Source: a virus | DNA: 64,000 bases | IMG/VR virus record: IMGVR_UViG_3300013233_000167 | Coordinates: 1 to 64,000 of that record | Strand: one strand, 5' to 3' | Shown: positions 7,248 to 15,278 of the stretch, piece by piece | How the letters are laid out: each line of letters begins with the position of its first letter | How positions within the stretch are numbered: position 1 is the first letter of the stretch | Notes under the pieces: generated by a model | What the model was told of the DNA's origin: nothing | The model's database searches: none | Seen by the model: only the letters and a program-made list of their open reading frames with translations | Program-made: the position numbers and the translations under genes

Positions 7248-7289
7248 CACGACATCGCGGTTAGTCCATCACGACATCACGGTCAGTCT
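7248..7289. repeat. 22-bp tandem imperfect repeat
   Basis: Two adjacent copies, CACGACATCGCGGTTAGTC and CACGACATCACGGTCAGTC, start 22 bases apart in the gap upstream of the DUF3310 gene. They differ at two positions. Location upstream of an operon start suggests tandem operator sites. Confidence 0.5.
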
Positions 7290-7336
7290 AACAGCTAAAC
7301 GTAGCCTCGACAACGCTAGATCGTCGCATTTCTCCC

Positions 7337-7353
7337 AAAGCGCCGAGAGGCGC
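7337..7353 (-). terminator. weak terminator-like hairpin
   Basis: On the minus strand GCGCC, TCTC loop, GGCGC is followed by TTT, immediately after the stop at 7357. Five pairs and three U only, so it may act weakly. Confidence 0.3.
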
Positions 7354-7356
7354 GGT

Positions 7357-7773
7357 TCAGCGGTCCCCGGCGGCCTTCTTGGCGGCCTTCTTGGCGGGCT
7401 CGATCCCCTGACCACGCAGGACGCTCTCCAGGTCCATCTGAACGGCGCTGAACGCCTCATCGGCGTCCTCACCCGCATACGTGGTGGTCGGCTCCACAGG
7501 CTCCTCTGTGGACTCATCGACCCCTGCCAACTCCGCAGGGATGTCGTGGGTAGGGCCGCCGTGCTCGTGGAAGAACAGCACCACCATGTCCTGCATGGTC
7601 TTGCGGATCTCACGCAGCTCCTCATCCTGGCGAGTGTCCTCCTTCGCGTCGGATTCCAACGCGGAGACACGAGAGACGAGTTCGATATGACTGACTGCGA
7701 ACCAGCTCGCTATGCCGATCACCGCCGTCCCAAGGGACGTGAGCATAGCTTTGGTAGAGACGTTGACTTGCAT
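7357..7773 (-). CDS. membrane-anchored protein, possible lysis factor
   Basis: A 138-residue protein with one N-terminal hydrophobic helix (MLTSLGTAVIGIASWFAVSH) followed by a charged, probably coiled-coil stretch (RQDEELREIRKTMQDMV) and a disordered acidic tail ending in KKAAKKAAGDR. That topology fits an N-in or N-out single-pass protein such as a spanin-like or holin-accessory protein. The gene is in a run of small membrane protein genes. No direct homology recognised. Confidence 0.65.
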   Translation of the reverse strand: MQVNVSTKAMLTSLGTAVIGIASWFAVSHIELVSRVSALESDAKEDTRQDEELREIRKTMQDMVVLFFHEHGGPTHDIPAELAGVDESTEEPVEPTTTYAGEDADEAFSAVQMDLESVLRGQGIEPAKKAAKKAAGDR

Positions 7774-7776
7774 GGC

Positions 7777-8337
7777 TCAGTCCTTGCCGAGTGTTTCAAT
7801 CGAGAGATCGCAGACGGGCGCGATATTGACAGCGTAGACCATGAGCCCGATCGGCGTCGGCTTGCCATTGTAGATCGGGATCTTCCACGCACGGAAAGCG
7901 CGATCCTCGCCACCCCAGCGCAACGTCGTCAAGTAACCGTACATGCCTTCGCCGGTGCGGATCACCACGGCGTCATCGGCGCGACACCGCGCTACTTGTT
8001 CAGCCGGGTAGAACTCGTCCGGCAAGTGCCCCACCATGTCGGACGGCGTGAGATCGAAACCCTTTGCCGCGTACTCGTTCACGCGAAGGTAATGGCTGTC
8101 CAACGACTTGAAGACGAGAAGCGCGGGGATGAAATGGAAGAGGCGCTCCAGCTCGTAGACGGCTTTGTCACGCGCTTCTTCGGCCGCTATGCGCGCGCTC
8201 TCCGCGCGTTCGAGGCGCTCGTCAAGCCCCCGAGCTTCGTAAAGGATCCGTTCGGATTCGTTACGCCCCGTGCGCAAACGGAGCACGGACGGACGTTCAC
8301 CGACATGCCTACGCACTACGCTCTCGATAAGACCCAT
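7777..8337 (-). CDS. PAS-domain protein
   Basis: Strong GGGAGGTGAT site before the ATG at 8337. Residues 1-60 form a charged helix (RIAAEEARDKAVYELERL). Residues about 68-170 match a PAS fold: PALLVFKSLDSHYLRVNEYA, then DMVGHLPDEFYPAEQVARCR and DDAVVIRTGEG, ending in a strand (LMVYAVNI). PAS domains bind small ligands or mediate signalling. There is no attached kinase, GGDEF or HTH, so this is a stand-alone sensor or adaptor with a coiled-coil N-terminus. It sits among membrane and lysis-type genes. Confidence 0.8.
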   Translation of the reverse strand: MGLIESVVRRHVGERPSVLRLRTGRNESERILYEARGLDERLERAESARIAAEEARDKAVYELERLFHFIPALLVFKSLDSHYLRVNEYAAKGFDLTPSDMVGHLPDEFYPAEQVARCRADDAVVIRTGEGMYGYLTTLRWGGEDRAFRAWKIPIYNGKPTPIGLMVYAVNIAPVCDLSIETLGKD

Positions 8338-8338
8338 A

Positions 8339-8614
8339 TCACCTCCCCCCTACGTTGCCGTTTGAAGACTCCACGCGCTCGATCTCGTGCGCTGCCGCTT
8401 TCACAACAGAGCTGACCACGTACGTCGAGATCGTTCCGCCGACAAGAACCAACACGCCTACGAGCAGGCCAACCTTCACGACCAACACGCCCATCTGCAC
8501 GCGGATCTCCATGATCGCGTCTTCGAGCGCGTCCTGGCGTCGATTCGACGACTCCATGTGCGCGATAATGAGCTTCCGGTAGTCCTGGAAGCTGCCGTCC
8601 TGTTCGTCGCTCAT
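8339..8614 (-). CDS. holin-like or XhlA-like membrane protein
   Basis: A 91-residue protein: an amphipathic N-terminal part (MESSNRRQDALEDAIMEIRV) followed by one hydrophobic segment (VLVVKVGLLVGVLVLVGGTI) and a polar tail. This order is that of hemolysin XhlA-like phage lysis proteins, although I cannot confirm homology. AAGGTGACC precedes the ATG. It overlaps the ribosome site of the PAS gene, so the two are co-translated. Confidence 0.65.
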   Translation of the reverse strand: MSDEQDGSFQDYRKLIIAHMESSNRRQDALEDAIMEIRVQMGVLVVKVGLLVGVLVLVGGTISTYVVSSVVKAAAHEIERVESSNGNVGGR

Positions 8615-8769
8615 TTAGTCTGGTCACCTTGCTCGAAGCCGCAGTTATACGAGCGCGAGGCCCGTCACCGACGAGATGTAAGTCCCGTCTGTGACGGGTT
8701 GATGTCGCGGACCCACAAGGACCGCTCAGAGAACTCTCCGAAGCGCAAGCGCCTCGTCGAACGTGCAGA

Positions 8770-9198
8770 TCACGGGGTCGGGGGCGAAGGGGGGGCATCG
8801 CGCATCTCCGACTTCGCCATTCCTCGGGAGATCGTGTAGCTGAGCGCGATCGCCGTGACGGCGAACACGAGCGACATCTTCACGGACTCGGGCATCGGCA
8901 CGTCGCCGCCCTTGAGCATGTCGAGCAGCACGGGGGTCACTCCCAAGCCAGCAGCTCCCGCCGACAGCTTGAACTCAGTGGACTTCAATCCCGTCGAGGG
9001 AGTGCCGTCACCGTTTCGAGTTTCCGTCTTCGCCATGCCGCGTGAGACGTTGTAACCGACGACCATGAGAGTAACGCAAGCGATCAGCGTCATCACCATC
9101 TTCTCGGACATGCCGTCGCCACCTTTGAGCATCTCCATCATTACGGGTAACGCGCCAAGCACGCCAGCCGCTCCGGTAATCTTGAGTTCAGATTTCAT
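8770..9198 (-). CDS. internally duplicated holin-like membrane protein
   Basis: The 142-residue protein is two copies of one unit. Copy 1 runs ELKITGAAGVLGALPVMMEM, LKGGDGMSEKMVM, a membrane helix, then SRGMAKTE. Copy 2 runs EFKLSAGAAGLGVTPVLLDM, LKGGDVPMPESVKM, a membrane helix, then SRGMAKSE. Each unit has two hydrophobic segments, so about four in total. Single-unit relatives would be small phage membrane proteins of holin type. Tandem fusion implies gene duplication inside this phage lineage. Confidence 0.75.
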   Translation of the reverse strand: MKSELKITGAAGVLGALPVMMEMLKGGDGMSEKMVMTLIACVTLMVVGYNVSRGMAKTETRNGDGTPSTGLKSTEFKLSAGAAGLGVTPVLLDMLKGGDVPMPESVKMSLVFAVTAIALSYTISRGMAKSEMRDAPPSPPTP

Positions 9199-9251
9199 CG
9201 AATGACCTTCGTTCGGGTTGTGATGCAGTCTCGACCGATGGTCCGAGGAGA

Positions 9252-9278
9252 GCCCCGCCCAAAACAGTCGAGCGGGGC
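9252..9278 (-). terminator. terminator-like hairpin
   Basis: On the minus strand GCCCCGC pairs with GCGGGGC across a 13-base loop, followed by TCTCCTC. It lies directly after the stop at 9292. Strong stem, weak U tract. Confidence 0.45.
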
Positions 9279-9291
9279 CGTGTGAAGCCGA

Positions 9292-9951
9292 TCAGACCAA
9301 CAGCAGTGCGTTGAGCAGGAAGCCAGCGGCCTTCTGCGTTACGGACGCCTGGAGGGAGTTGATGATCCCCGCTTCGGCGACACGCTGATCTGCGAACTCC
9401 GCGATCGTGTCGGCGTTGGCCTGCATGGCCGCCGCCATCGCCAACGGAGTCATGCCCCGGTACAGCTCCTTGAGCCTACCGCGCGACGATCCACTGAGCC
9501 GCGTCTTGACCGCGCCGATCGCGGTATCGACGGCCATGAACGCCAGCGGCGCTTTCCACGCCTCCAACCAGTCGTCGAGGTCTTCCGGCACCTCGCCGTT
9601 AGGGGGCAGCGTACCGGGCACCACGTCATCGACCGGCGGGTTCGCCAGCAGGTCCATGATGCGGTCGTAGCCCACGTCACCCAGGGAAGCCACCACTTCG
9701 GTAGCAGCCGGTGCTGCGGGGCTGGAATCAGTTTCAGTAGCGGCAGGCTCCTCGGTGCCGCCGGATCCCGCAGTCTCGGTTTCGGTAGCAGCCGGTGCTG
9801 CGCTAGGAGTAGTGGCACCGGCCACCGCCTCCGCCTGCGCATCGTTCCAACCGGCCGTCCAGTCCGCGTTGTCAGTGCCGCCCGAGAAGGGGTTCTCCGT
9901 CAGGGCAGTTCCGGCTGCGTGCGCAGCCTTGCCGTCATCGTATGCGCTCAT
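9292..9951 (-). CDS. protein with RMF-like N-terminus and low-complexity linker
   Basis: 219 residues. The first 40 (YDDGKAAHAAGTALTENPFS then DWTAGWNDA) follow the G-x-x-A...NP...W-x-x-GW pattern of ribosome modulation factor-like domains found in many phage proteins. An Ala/Thr/Glu/Pro linker (residues 40-90) leads to a helical C-terminal domain with LDDWLEAWKAPLAFMAVDTA and RGMTPLAMAAAMQANADTI. Repeats of ATETE/PAATE occur in the linker. It is probably a virion or cytoplasmic accessory protein; role unknown. Confidence 0.65.
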   Translation of the reverse strand: MSAYDDGKAAHAAGTALTENPFSGGTDNADWTAGWNDAQAEAVAGATTPSAAPAATETETAGSGGTEEPAATETDSSPAAPAATEVVASLGDVGYDRIMDLLANPPVDDVVPGTLPPNGEVPEDLDDWLEAWKAPLAFMAVDTAIGAVKTRLSGSSRGRLKELYRGMTPLAMAAAMQANADTIAEFADQRVAEAGIINSLQASVTQKAAGFLLNALLLV

Positions 9952-9957
9952 GTCCTG

Positions 9958-10263
9958 CTACTCCGTGGGTTGCGGAGCGGGCGTCGCCGTCTCCGGGTTG
10001 TAGAAGCGATCGAGCTGGTCCCACGCGGCCTTGTCCGCCGCGATCACCCCGAGGATGGCTGCGCGATTCACGCTGCCATCCGGGTTCGTCCAGTTCGGAT
10101 CGTTCTCGGTGATGGATTCGATCGCGCTCTCCAGCAAGAGAGCTTGCGACGTGGGTACGGCCTGCAACTCAGCAGGCGTCATCGCAGACGCCATCGTGCG
10201 ACAGCTCGTTAGGCCGAGCAGTAGAAAAGCACTAATGGCGCAAGAGTAAAGTACGTTCTTCAT
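9958..10263 (-). CDS. putative lipoprotein
   Basis: ATG at 10263 gives a lipoprotein signal, MKNVLYSCAISAFLLLGLTS with C at residue 21, so the mature N-terminus would be an acylated Cys. The 101-residue protein continues with a helical acidic domain and a Pro/Thr tail (NPETATPAPQPTE). Phage lipoproteins can act as outer-membrane spanins or exclusion proteins; position next to membrane genes agrees with a lysis or envelope role. Confidence 0.7.
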   Translation of the reverse strand: MKNVLYSCAISAFLLLGLTSCRTMASAMTPAELQAVPTSQALLLESAIESITENDPNWTNPDGSVNRAAILGVIAADKAAWDQLDRFYNPETATPAPQPTE

Positions 10264-10288
10264 AGGTTCTCCTTGTGAAAGGTTTCGA

Positions 10289-11662
10289 TCACGCAGTCTG
10301 CTTGATCCCTCGATGGTAGGCCGAACAAGCACCATCCAACGAGAGACGAGCATTGTAGGCTCGATGTGTATTAGTTACGAACCATGTGGCATCACCTACC
10401 TCCGACTTCCACACAGCGGGTGTCTCCTCACCGTTAGGACCATGATGCCAAACCGCCTTGCGATCCATAACTTCACTGCGCTCATCGTCCGACAGCCGCA
10501 CCTTACCTCGTTTGAGCACATTCATCGCTGGCACGCGGACCTTCTCGTCCACGAACCTCACCGGACCGAGGCCCGGGGTCGCGTCTAAGTAACGGTGCAG
10601 GGCGCGAGGGTATTCGAGCAAGGGCTCGACCTCCACTTCCGTGACGGTCGCGCGCACCGTGGGGTTGTGTCCCCACGTACGCAGCGCGATTAGCTTTCGA
10701 GACGCGCATCCCGTCTCGTCGATCAACGGCGCGTTGTTACGGCGCGTCCGTTCGATGAACGTCACGACCTTCCGACAACGCTCCCACGTTTCGTCCGTCC
10801 ACTCTCGGAGTGGAGTCGCCTTCATGCTAAGCACGTATCGCGCGGCCTTCTTGCCTTCGAGCAACGGACCGCGCTTGGAACGTCGCGTCGTGGCGATCGC
10901 TTCGCGCAGTGCGGACGACCGCAGATGTGCTCGCAACTCACCGGCTCGCATGTTCACAAGCCGTTGGAACTTCTCGTATAGCTGCGCACGGTCACGACTC
11001 AGATCCGCCTCGGATCCGCTGCGGTTCCGCTGCGGTAAGTGCGCGGGACGCCAGTGCTCTTCAAGATCCGGTGCCTCCCAGATGTCGAACGTCTCGAACA
11101 ACTCAAACGCATCGTCGCCTTCCAAAAAATCGAGCCACGCTTCGTCGATCGACTCCTGAGCGCCACCACCAGCATCCGCTCCCTGCGGGTCCTCAGCGCC
11201 CGTCTGCGATCCGGGTCTCTCGTCATCGGCGGGCTCTTCGGGCGGAGGCTCTTCGCCTCCCGGGGCAGCCGGAACCGTAGGCTGGTCAGGGTCGTCCACA
11301 ATACCGGGAGAACGTACCTCGCCGGTCGGCGTCACGATCAGGGTCTTGACCTTGAACTGACGCTTGGTCTTCGACATCGCGGTCGGCGATTCGTCACCCA
11401 CCGAGATGCGCATGTCGTAGTACGCCTGGAGGTCGTCGCGGTAGAAGGGCGGATCGTCCATGCGATCGTCCGTCTCCGGCTCCTGCGGGGGCGGTCCCTC
11501 ACCGTCCGGCGGACCGTCCTCTCCGTCTCCGGGCTTCGGCTTCTCCTCGTCGTCTGCCTTGGGCTTCTCGTCCTTGCTCTTGTCGTCCTTAGGCTTCGGC
11601 TTCTCCTCGCCGTCCTTTTCGGGCGGCCCCGTCTCCTTCTTCTTGGAGGCGGGGCTTACGCC
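10289..11662 (-). CDS. -1 frameshift extension / downstream head-associated protein
   Basis: This frame is open from the slippery site at 11662 to the stop at 10289 (457 codons), with no ATG, GTG or TTG until the ATG at 11461. The first 67 codons encode a Lys/Glu/Pro hinge (KPKPKDDKSKDEKPK). The globular part contains RTRRNNAPLIDETGCASRKL then IALRTWGHNP and ends AYNARLSLDGACSAYHRGIK, motifs I recall from uncharacterised phage structural proteins. I annotate it as the C-terminal part of a fusion with the gene at 11656..13749; separate initiation at 11461 (390 aa) is the alternative, with GGAG twelve bases upstream. Confidence 0.7.
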   Translation of the reverse strand, partial: GVSPASKKKETGPPEKDGEEKPKPKDDKSKDEKPKADDEEKPKPGDGEDGPPDGEGPPPQEPETDDRMDDPPFYRDDLQAYYDMRISVGDESPTAMSKTKRQFKVKTLIVTPTGEVRSPGIVDDPDQPTVPAAPGGEEPPPEEPADDERPGSQTGAEDPQGADAGGGAQESIDEAWLDFLEGDDAFELFETFDIWEAPDLEEHWRPAHLPQRNRSGSEADLSRDRAQLYEKFQRLVNMRAGELRAHLRSSALREAIATTRRSKRGPLLEGKKAARYVLSMKATPLREWTDETWERCRKVVTFIERTRRNNAPLIDETGCASRKLIALRTWGHNPTVRATVTEVEVEPLLEYPRALHRYLDATPGLGPVRFVDEKVRVPAMNVLKRGKVRLSDDERSEVMDRKAVWHHGPNGEETPAVWKSEVGDATWFVTNTHRAYNARLSLDGACSAYHRGIKQTA

Positions 11663-11668
11663 TTTTTT
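11626..11668 (-). promoter_or_regulatory. -1 programmed ribosomal frameshift signal
   Basis: On the minus strand: heptamer A AAA AAG (11668 to 11662) in the zero frame, the same heptamer as E. coli dnaX; a six-base spacer GCGTAA containing the zero-frame stop; then GCCCCG, CCTCC, loop AAGAAGAA, GGAGA, CGGGGC, a stem of six pairs, one mismatch and four pairs. A purine-rich AAGAAGG lies just upstream and could act as the internal Shine-Dalgarno stimulator. Confidence 0.75.
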
Positions 11669-13749
11669 CCGTCGCCTTCTTCGTCAGCGGCCTCGTACGC
11701 ACGACGCGACGCCGCGCCAGGGTGATCGGATTCCGTGGTGAAGTACCGCTTGAAAATCTGGAGCGCCATCTGCTCGCCGCTCAAGCGCGAAAGGACCAAG
11801 AAAAACATGAGCGAAGCGTTGCTCGGGACTTCTTGAAGGTAGCTGTGGAGCTTCGGGTACACGCGCGCGAGGTTACGCAGGAAGATCTGGAACGCTCTCT
11901 TCGGCTGCCGCGACACCACGTCTTGTGCGTCCGGGATCGCGGAGGCGTCGTCGGCGTTGAGGCCGAAGAACTTGGGCAGCGCCTCTCTCGGGATCGACGC
12001 GATGGCCTTCCGAGTACGCTTGAACACCGCGTCCTGCGGACCCTTGAAGTCGGGCATCTCCCTCTTGAACATCCGCAGCGCCTTGCCCGAGACCTTGAAC
12101 GCGCCCTTGCGTGCGGGCTTCTCCTCTCTGTCGAATCCGAGCGTTGGCGTCTCCTTCTGCCGCTCGATCAGCTCACGCGACAACGAGCCGAAGACTCCCA
12201 TGCGGAGCTGGTGCCAATGCTCGCTGCCCTGCTCCACGTCGGGGTACTGCTCGTCCACCATCTCGCCCGCGCGCTCCAACAGGGCGTCGCGTTCGTCTCG
12301 TTCATCAAGCGCCTCCAAACGCTCGCTGTTGTTCTCCTCGATGAGCGTATCGCGCTCGTCCGTGTGCTCGGTCTCTCCCTCAATGAGCGTCGGGCGCGCG
12401 CACGGGACTCCACACTCAGCCGCGTAGTCACGCAGGTACGACTCGACCATGAGGTCGCGTTCGGCGGGAAGCTCCTCGTACATCTCGCCGAGTGCCGCGA
12501 TCCCTTCCAGAACTTCATCGTACGGATGGGGCACCACCCATGCGGCATCGCGCACCGACACGACCGTCTGGCCGTCCTCGTGCACCACGCCCCACGCGCC
12601 GTAGTCCGAGCTGACCGCTTGGGCCTCTTCGTCCACGGCGTCTTCCACTCCTTCCGACAGACCTTCCTGACGCGCCTCCCACGAGTCACACGTCATCTCC
12701 GGTCCGACACCGTATGCGTACAGCGTGCAGTAGTAGTCATCGCCATGCTTGGCGCGGTAGTAGCGACACATCGCGCACGCACCGTGCGCAGTCTCACCAT
12801 CACCGACGATGCGATAGTTGCGCGGGCGCTGCGGAGCTTTGTCGTACTCGACGTACGCCTCATCGAGCGACTCGACCTCGGGCATCCACGTCCGTTCGTC
12901 TTCCGATACCCAGGTTATGCCGTTCGGGTCTTTGACGCACGCGCCATCGTCAACGCTCACCAACGTCTCGAAGATGTCGTCACCTGCGACCACGCAAAGC
13001 GCCGCGCGGCTGAGTCCGCCTTGTTCGCACACCGCGTCGTACTCATCGCGCGAGTCCGGTAGCAGTGACTCCATGCTCTGCTTCACGCCCGGCAACTTCA
13101 CATCACCGCTATTCTCTCCGCTCGGCTTGTCGGTCTGCAATTCCGGATCCTTCTGCTCCTTCGCGGATCCGGTCGCCGTGCAGTCGAGGATCGTGAACTC
13201 GAACGTCTCTTCTCCGTTGTGCTCGCCCGCTTCGATCAGCTTCTCGAACGTCGTGAACCCCGCGATGCCCGCGCGCATCTTGCGCACCTCTTCGGAGTTG
13301 ATCTTTCCCTCGAAGATAGCGAGGTACTTGTTGCCCTTCTCCAACACCGTCTCGACGAACCGCTCGAAGAGATGTCCGCTCGACTTGATGATCCAACCTT
13401 CCATCTGCGTCGCGGCGACGCCGTTCTTAGAACGTGAGTATTCGGGACGCTTATTGATGAAGTGCGTGGCGAACGCGCGCACATCCTTACGATCAACCTC
13501 TTTCGCGTCGTCCGGGTTTCCGCTTCCATCGGTCGCGTGTGTGTGTTGTGCAGCGAACTCCAAGATCGCGCCGACGTATCCCGGGTGGTGCTTGTTCTCG
13601 TCCTCGGGGATCGCGTCGGGATCGAGCTGGAAGAGCTTCTCTTCGAGACCCTCGCGTCCACGGAGCGCCTTGGTGGCCTTGCGGAATGACTCGCCAATCT
13701 TACGAGCGGCGAACAGGGTGCGTTGATACGTTTTCTTGAGCGAAGACAT
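11656..13749 (-). CDS. head maturation protease-like structural protein
   Basis: 697 residues in the zero frame; ATG at 13749 after GAGGAG. The N-terminal third has MEGWIIKSSGHLFERFVETV and a region up to FTILDCTATG that resembles XkdF-like phage serine protease or prohead protease domains, though the catalytic residues are not clear. Near residue 345 a Cys cluster CAMCRYYRA...CTLYAYGVGPEMTCDSW resembles a cofactor or metal motif seen in phage prohead proteins. The C-terminal 200 residues are helical and charged. It probably acts in head assembly. The stop overlaps a -1 frameshift signal. Confidence 0.6.
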   Translation of the reverse strand: MSSLKKTYQRTLFAARKIGESFRKATKALRGREGLEEKLFQLDPDAIPEDENKHHPGYVGAILEFAAQHTHATDGSGNPDDAKEVDRKDVRAFATHFINKRPEYSRSKNGVAATQMEGWIIKSSGHLFERFVETVLEKGNKYLAIFEGKINSEEVRKMRAGIAGFTTFEKLIEAGEHNGEETFEFTILDCTATGSAKEQKDPELQTDKPSGENSGDVKLPGVKQSMESLLPDSRDEYDAVCEQGGLSRAALCVVAGDDIFETLVSVDDGACVKDPNGITWVSEDERTWMPEVESLDEAYVEYDKAPQRPRNYRIVGDGETAHGACAMCRYYRAKHGDDYYCTLYAYGVGPEMTCDSWEARQEGLSEGVEDAVDEEAQAVSSDYGAWGVVHEDGQTVVSVRDAAWVVPHPYDEVLEGIAALGEMYEELPAERDLMVESYLRDYAAECGVPCARPTLIEGETEHTDERDTLIEENNSERLEALDERDERDALLERAGEMVDEQYPDVEQGSEHWHQLRMGVFGSLSRELIERQKETPTLGFDREEKPARKGAFKVSGKALRMFKREMPDFKGPQDAVFKRTRKAIASIPREALPKFFGLNADDASAIPDAQDVVSRQPKRAFQIFLRNLARVYPKLHSYLQEVPSNASLMFFLVLSRLSGEQMALQIFKRYFTTESDHPGAASRRAYEAADEEGDGKKA

Positions 13750-13849
13750 CGCGTCTCCTCGTCGCGGGGTTGCGGGCAGAGGCGAAGGGGGAATCCCAAC
13801 AGCCATAGAATGCCACGCGACGAGGTGCACGTCTACAGGGCAGGTCCGT

Positions 13850-13866
13850 CTGGACCCAGCGTCCAG
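13850..13866. repeat. 17-bp dispersed palindrome, copy B
   Basis: CTGGACCCAGCGTCCAG on the plus strand, i.e. the 17-mer in minus orientation. It lies in the 119-base gap, 100 bases upstream of the start at 13749 and just after the stop at 13869. Confidence 0.85.
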
Positions 13867-13868
13867 GA

Positions 13869-14387
13869 TCAGCCCCCGAGGGGTCTCCCGGCGTGGTCGA
13901 TGAGCTGCTGAGCCGCGCCCGGACCGACGACAGCGAGGCGACTCTGTTGCGCTTGGCTCCACTGCGCGAACTCACGGCGGAAGCTCTCCTCCGCCTGCGC
14001 GGCACCGCGCTTGTTGAACTCCTCGAACTTCTCCCACGCCTCCGCGACCGTCTCCACGTAGATGTTGAATCGGTACTCGCGGCGAACCTGACCCATGCCT
14101 TGCGGCGGCGGGGGCGTGTTGGCAGTCAGCATCCCGAGCCCCTGGAACTTGCTCCACTTCTCCGGCGGAGAACCTTCCGTGATGTCGAACTCGATCATGC
14201 TGAGGCGGCCCAGCTCGCGGCCCGTCTCGGGGTGGCAGTCGTAGCGATGATGAACAGTCTCGCGCACGCAGAAGCGCAATGGCTGGTTCACCGCCACGTC
14301 AGCGGAACCGGCCTGAGAGGACACGCTGCCTTCGATCTGTTTGCTAGGGCCTTTGGGTGCTTCGTCGGTTTCTTGGTCGTCGGTCAT
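13869..14387 (-). CDS. hypothetical protein (172 aa)
   Basis: An acidic N-terminal tail leads to RFCVRETVHHRYDCHPETGR and GRLSMIEFDITEGSPPEKWS, then REYRFNIYVETVAEAWEKFE and a coiled-coil-like helix. It looks like a conserved phage protein of unknown role. ATG at 14387 is preceded by AGGAGAACC. It lies between a DNA-binding gene and the protease-like head gene, so an assembly role is possible. Confidence 0.7.
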   Translation of the reverse strand: MTDDQETDEAPKGPSKQIEGSVSSQAGSADVAVNQPLRFCVRETVHHRYDCHPETGRELGRLSMIEFDITEGSPPEKWSKFQGLGMLTANTPPPPQGMGQVRREYRFNIYVETVAEAWEKFEEFNKRGAAQAEESFRREFAQWSQAQQSRLAVVGPGAAQQLIDHAGRPLGG

Positions 14388-14400
14388 GTGGTTCTCCTAG

Positions 14401-14874
14401 TCATTTCTTCCAGTTGGTTTGGACCACGAGGCCCAGATGTTCTTGTTCCCACTCTAAGCGCTTCTCGATCGCAAGACGACGTGCACCCCGCACTCCATTC
14501 GCTGCCACCGAGTAGCTAGTATGCAAAACTCGACCATTCGCACGCAAGTAAACGTGGAAGTCGTCGTAGTCCACGGCCCGCCCATGACGGTTCACCGTCT
14601 TCCTACGGGTCACGCCCGATGGCAAGTTGCCCTTGGTGCGCTTCCGACCCACCGGCCACCGAAAACATTGCGCCGGTCCTAACTTCTCCCGCGTCTCTTC
14701 GACCCACTCCCTAGCGCACGCTTTTCCCTTACAAATACTACGGTTACTCGCATCGCCGAACCACTTCGAGTAACGCTTTCCGCTTCGCATCACACGCGCG
14801 TACCACCCATGCTGTGATCGCCAACGGCCATTTGACTGTCGGTACTCTTGGTCTATCCGCAAGACGCCGTTCAC
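14401..14874 (-). CDS. AP2-like DNA-binding protein
   Basis: 157 basic residues with two related halves. The first contains GWYARVMRSGKRYSKWFGD and, after a helix start at CAREWVEETR, the second contains GVTRRKTVNRHGRAVDYDD then FHVYLRANGRVLHTSYS and a helix RRLAIEKRLEWEQE. The three-strand plus helix pattern with W/Y-x-A/V-R...G is typical of AP2/ERF-type DNA-binding domains found in phage and homing endonuclease proteins. No HNH nuclease motif is visible, so this is a stand-alone DNA-binding protein. Target unknown. Confidence 0.6.
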   Translation of the reverse strand: MNGVLRIDQEYRQSNGRWRSQHGWYARVMRSGKRYSKWFGDASNRSICKGKACAREWVEETREKLGPAQCFRWPVGRKRTKGNLPSGVTRRKTVNRHGRAVDYDDFHVYLRANGRVLHTSYSVAANGVRGARRLAIEKRLEWEQEHLGLVVQTNWKK

Positions 14875-15278
14875 GATGCAATAACCGGATCGAACGCAGA
14901 CATGTGCGCAGCCGCGATGTCATACAAGCGCTCCACCACACGCTGAAAAATCAGCGCGCTGTTCCGGCCGCAGAAGTGAAGCTGATAATCGTCACCCTGC
15001 CCAACCGTAAGATCCATGCAGCCGTCCCACTTCAACGACCCATACATGAACACTTGCGCGTCGTCCAACCCGGTCGAGAAGGTCAACGGAGAGTCGGCCC
15101 CCTGTTGCGTGAACTGCACCGGACCCTTCCCGTTGACGGGACCTGCGACGATCTCCAATATCACGTAATTCATCCAGCGCGTGCCGATGCAGCAGAACAC
15201 GACGAACTCATCCTTCAAAGTCGCTTCATCCAACGGAGGAAACGCTCGCGGCATCTGGCTAGGCGTAAGATCTAACAT
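14871..15278 (-). CDS. hypothetical protein (135 aa)
   Basis: Starts at the ATG at 15278, overlapping the end of the ThyX gene by seven bases. The product begins MLDLTPSQMPRAFPPLDEAT and contains KDEFVVFCCIGTRWMNYVIL, suggesting an alpha/beta fold, and GDDYQLHFCGRNSALIFQRV. No signal or metal motif. Not recognised. Confidence 0.7.
   Translation of the reverse strand: MLDLTPSQMPRAFPPLDEATLKDEFVVFCCIGTRWMNYVILEIVAGPVNGKGPVQFTQQGADSPLTFSTGLDDAQVFMYGSLKWDGCMDLTVGQGDDYQLHFCGRNSALIFQRVVERLYDIAAAHMSAFDPVIAS

Noticed and set aside
7195-8415. 406-codon plus-strand frame over the membrane and PAS genes
   Set aside because: It spans two clear minus-strand genes and intergenic DNA, and reads as Arg/His-rich shadow.
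11722-13062. 446-codon plus-strand frame opposite the protease-like gene
   Set aside because: Shadow; the minus-strand gene has the better start and protein composition.
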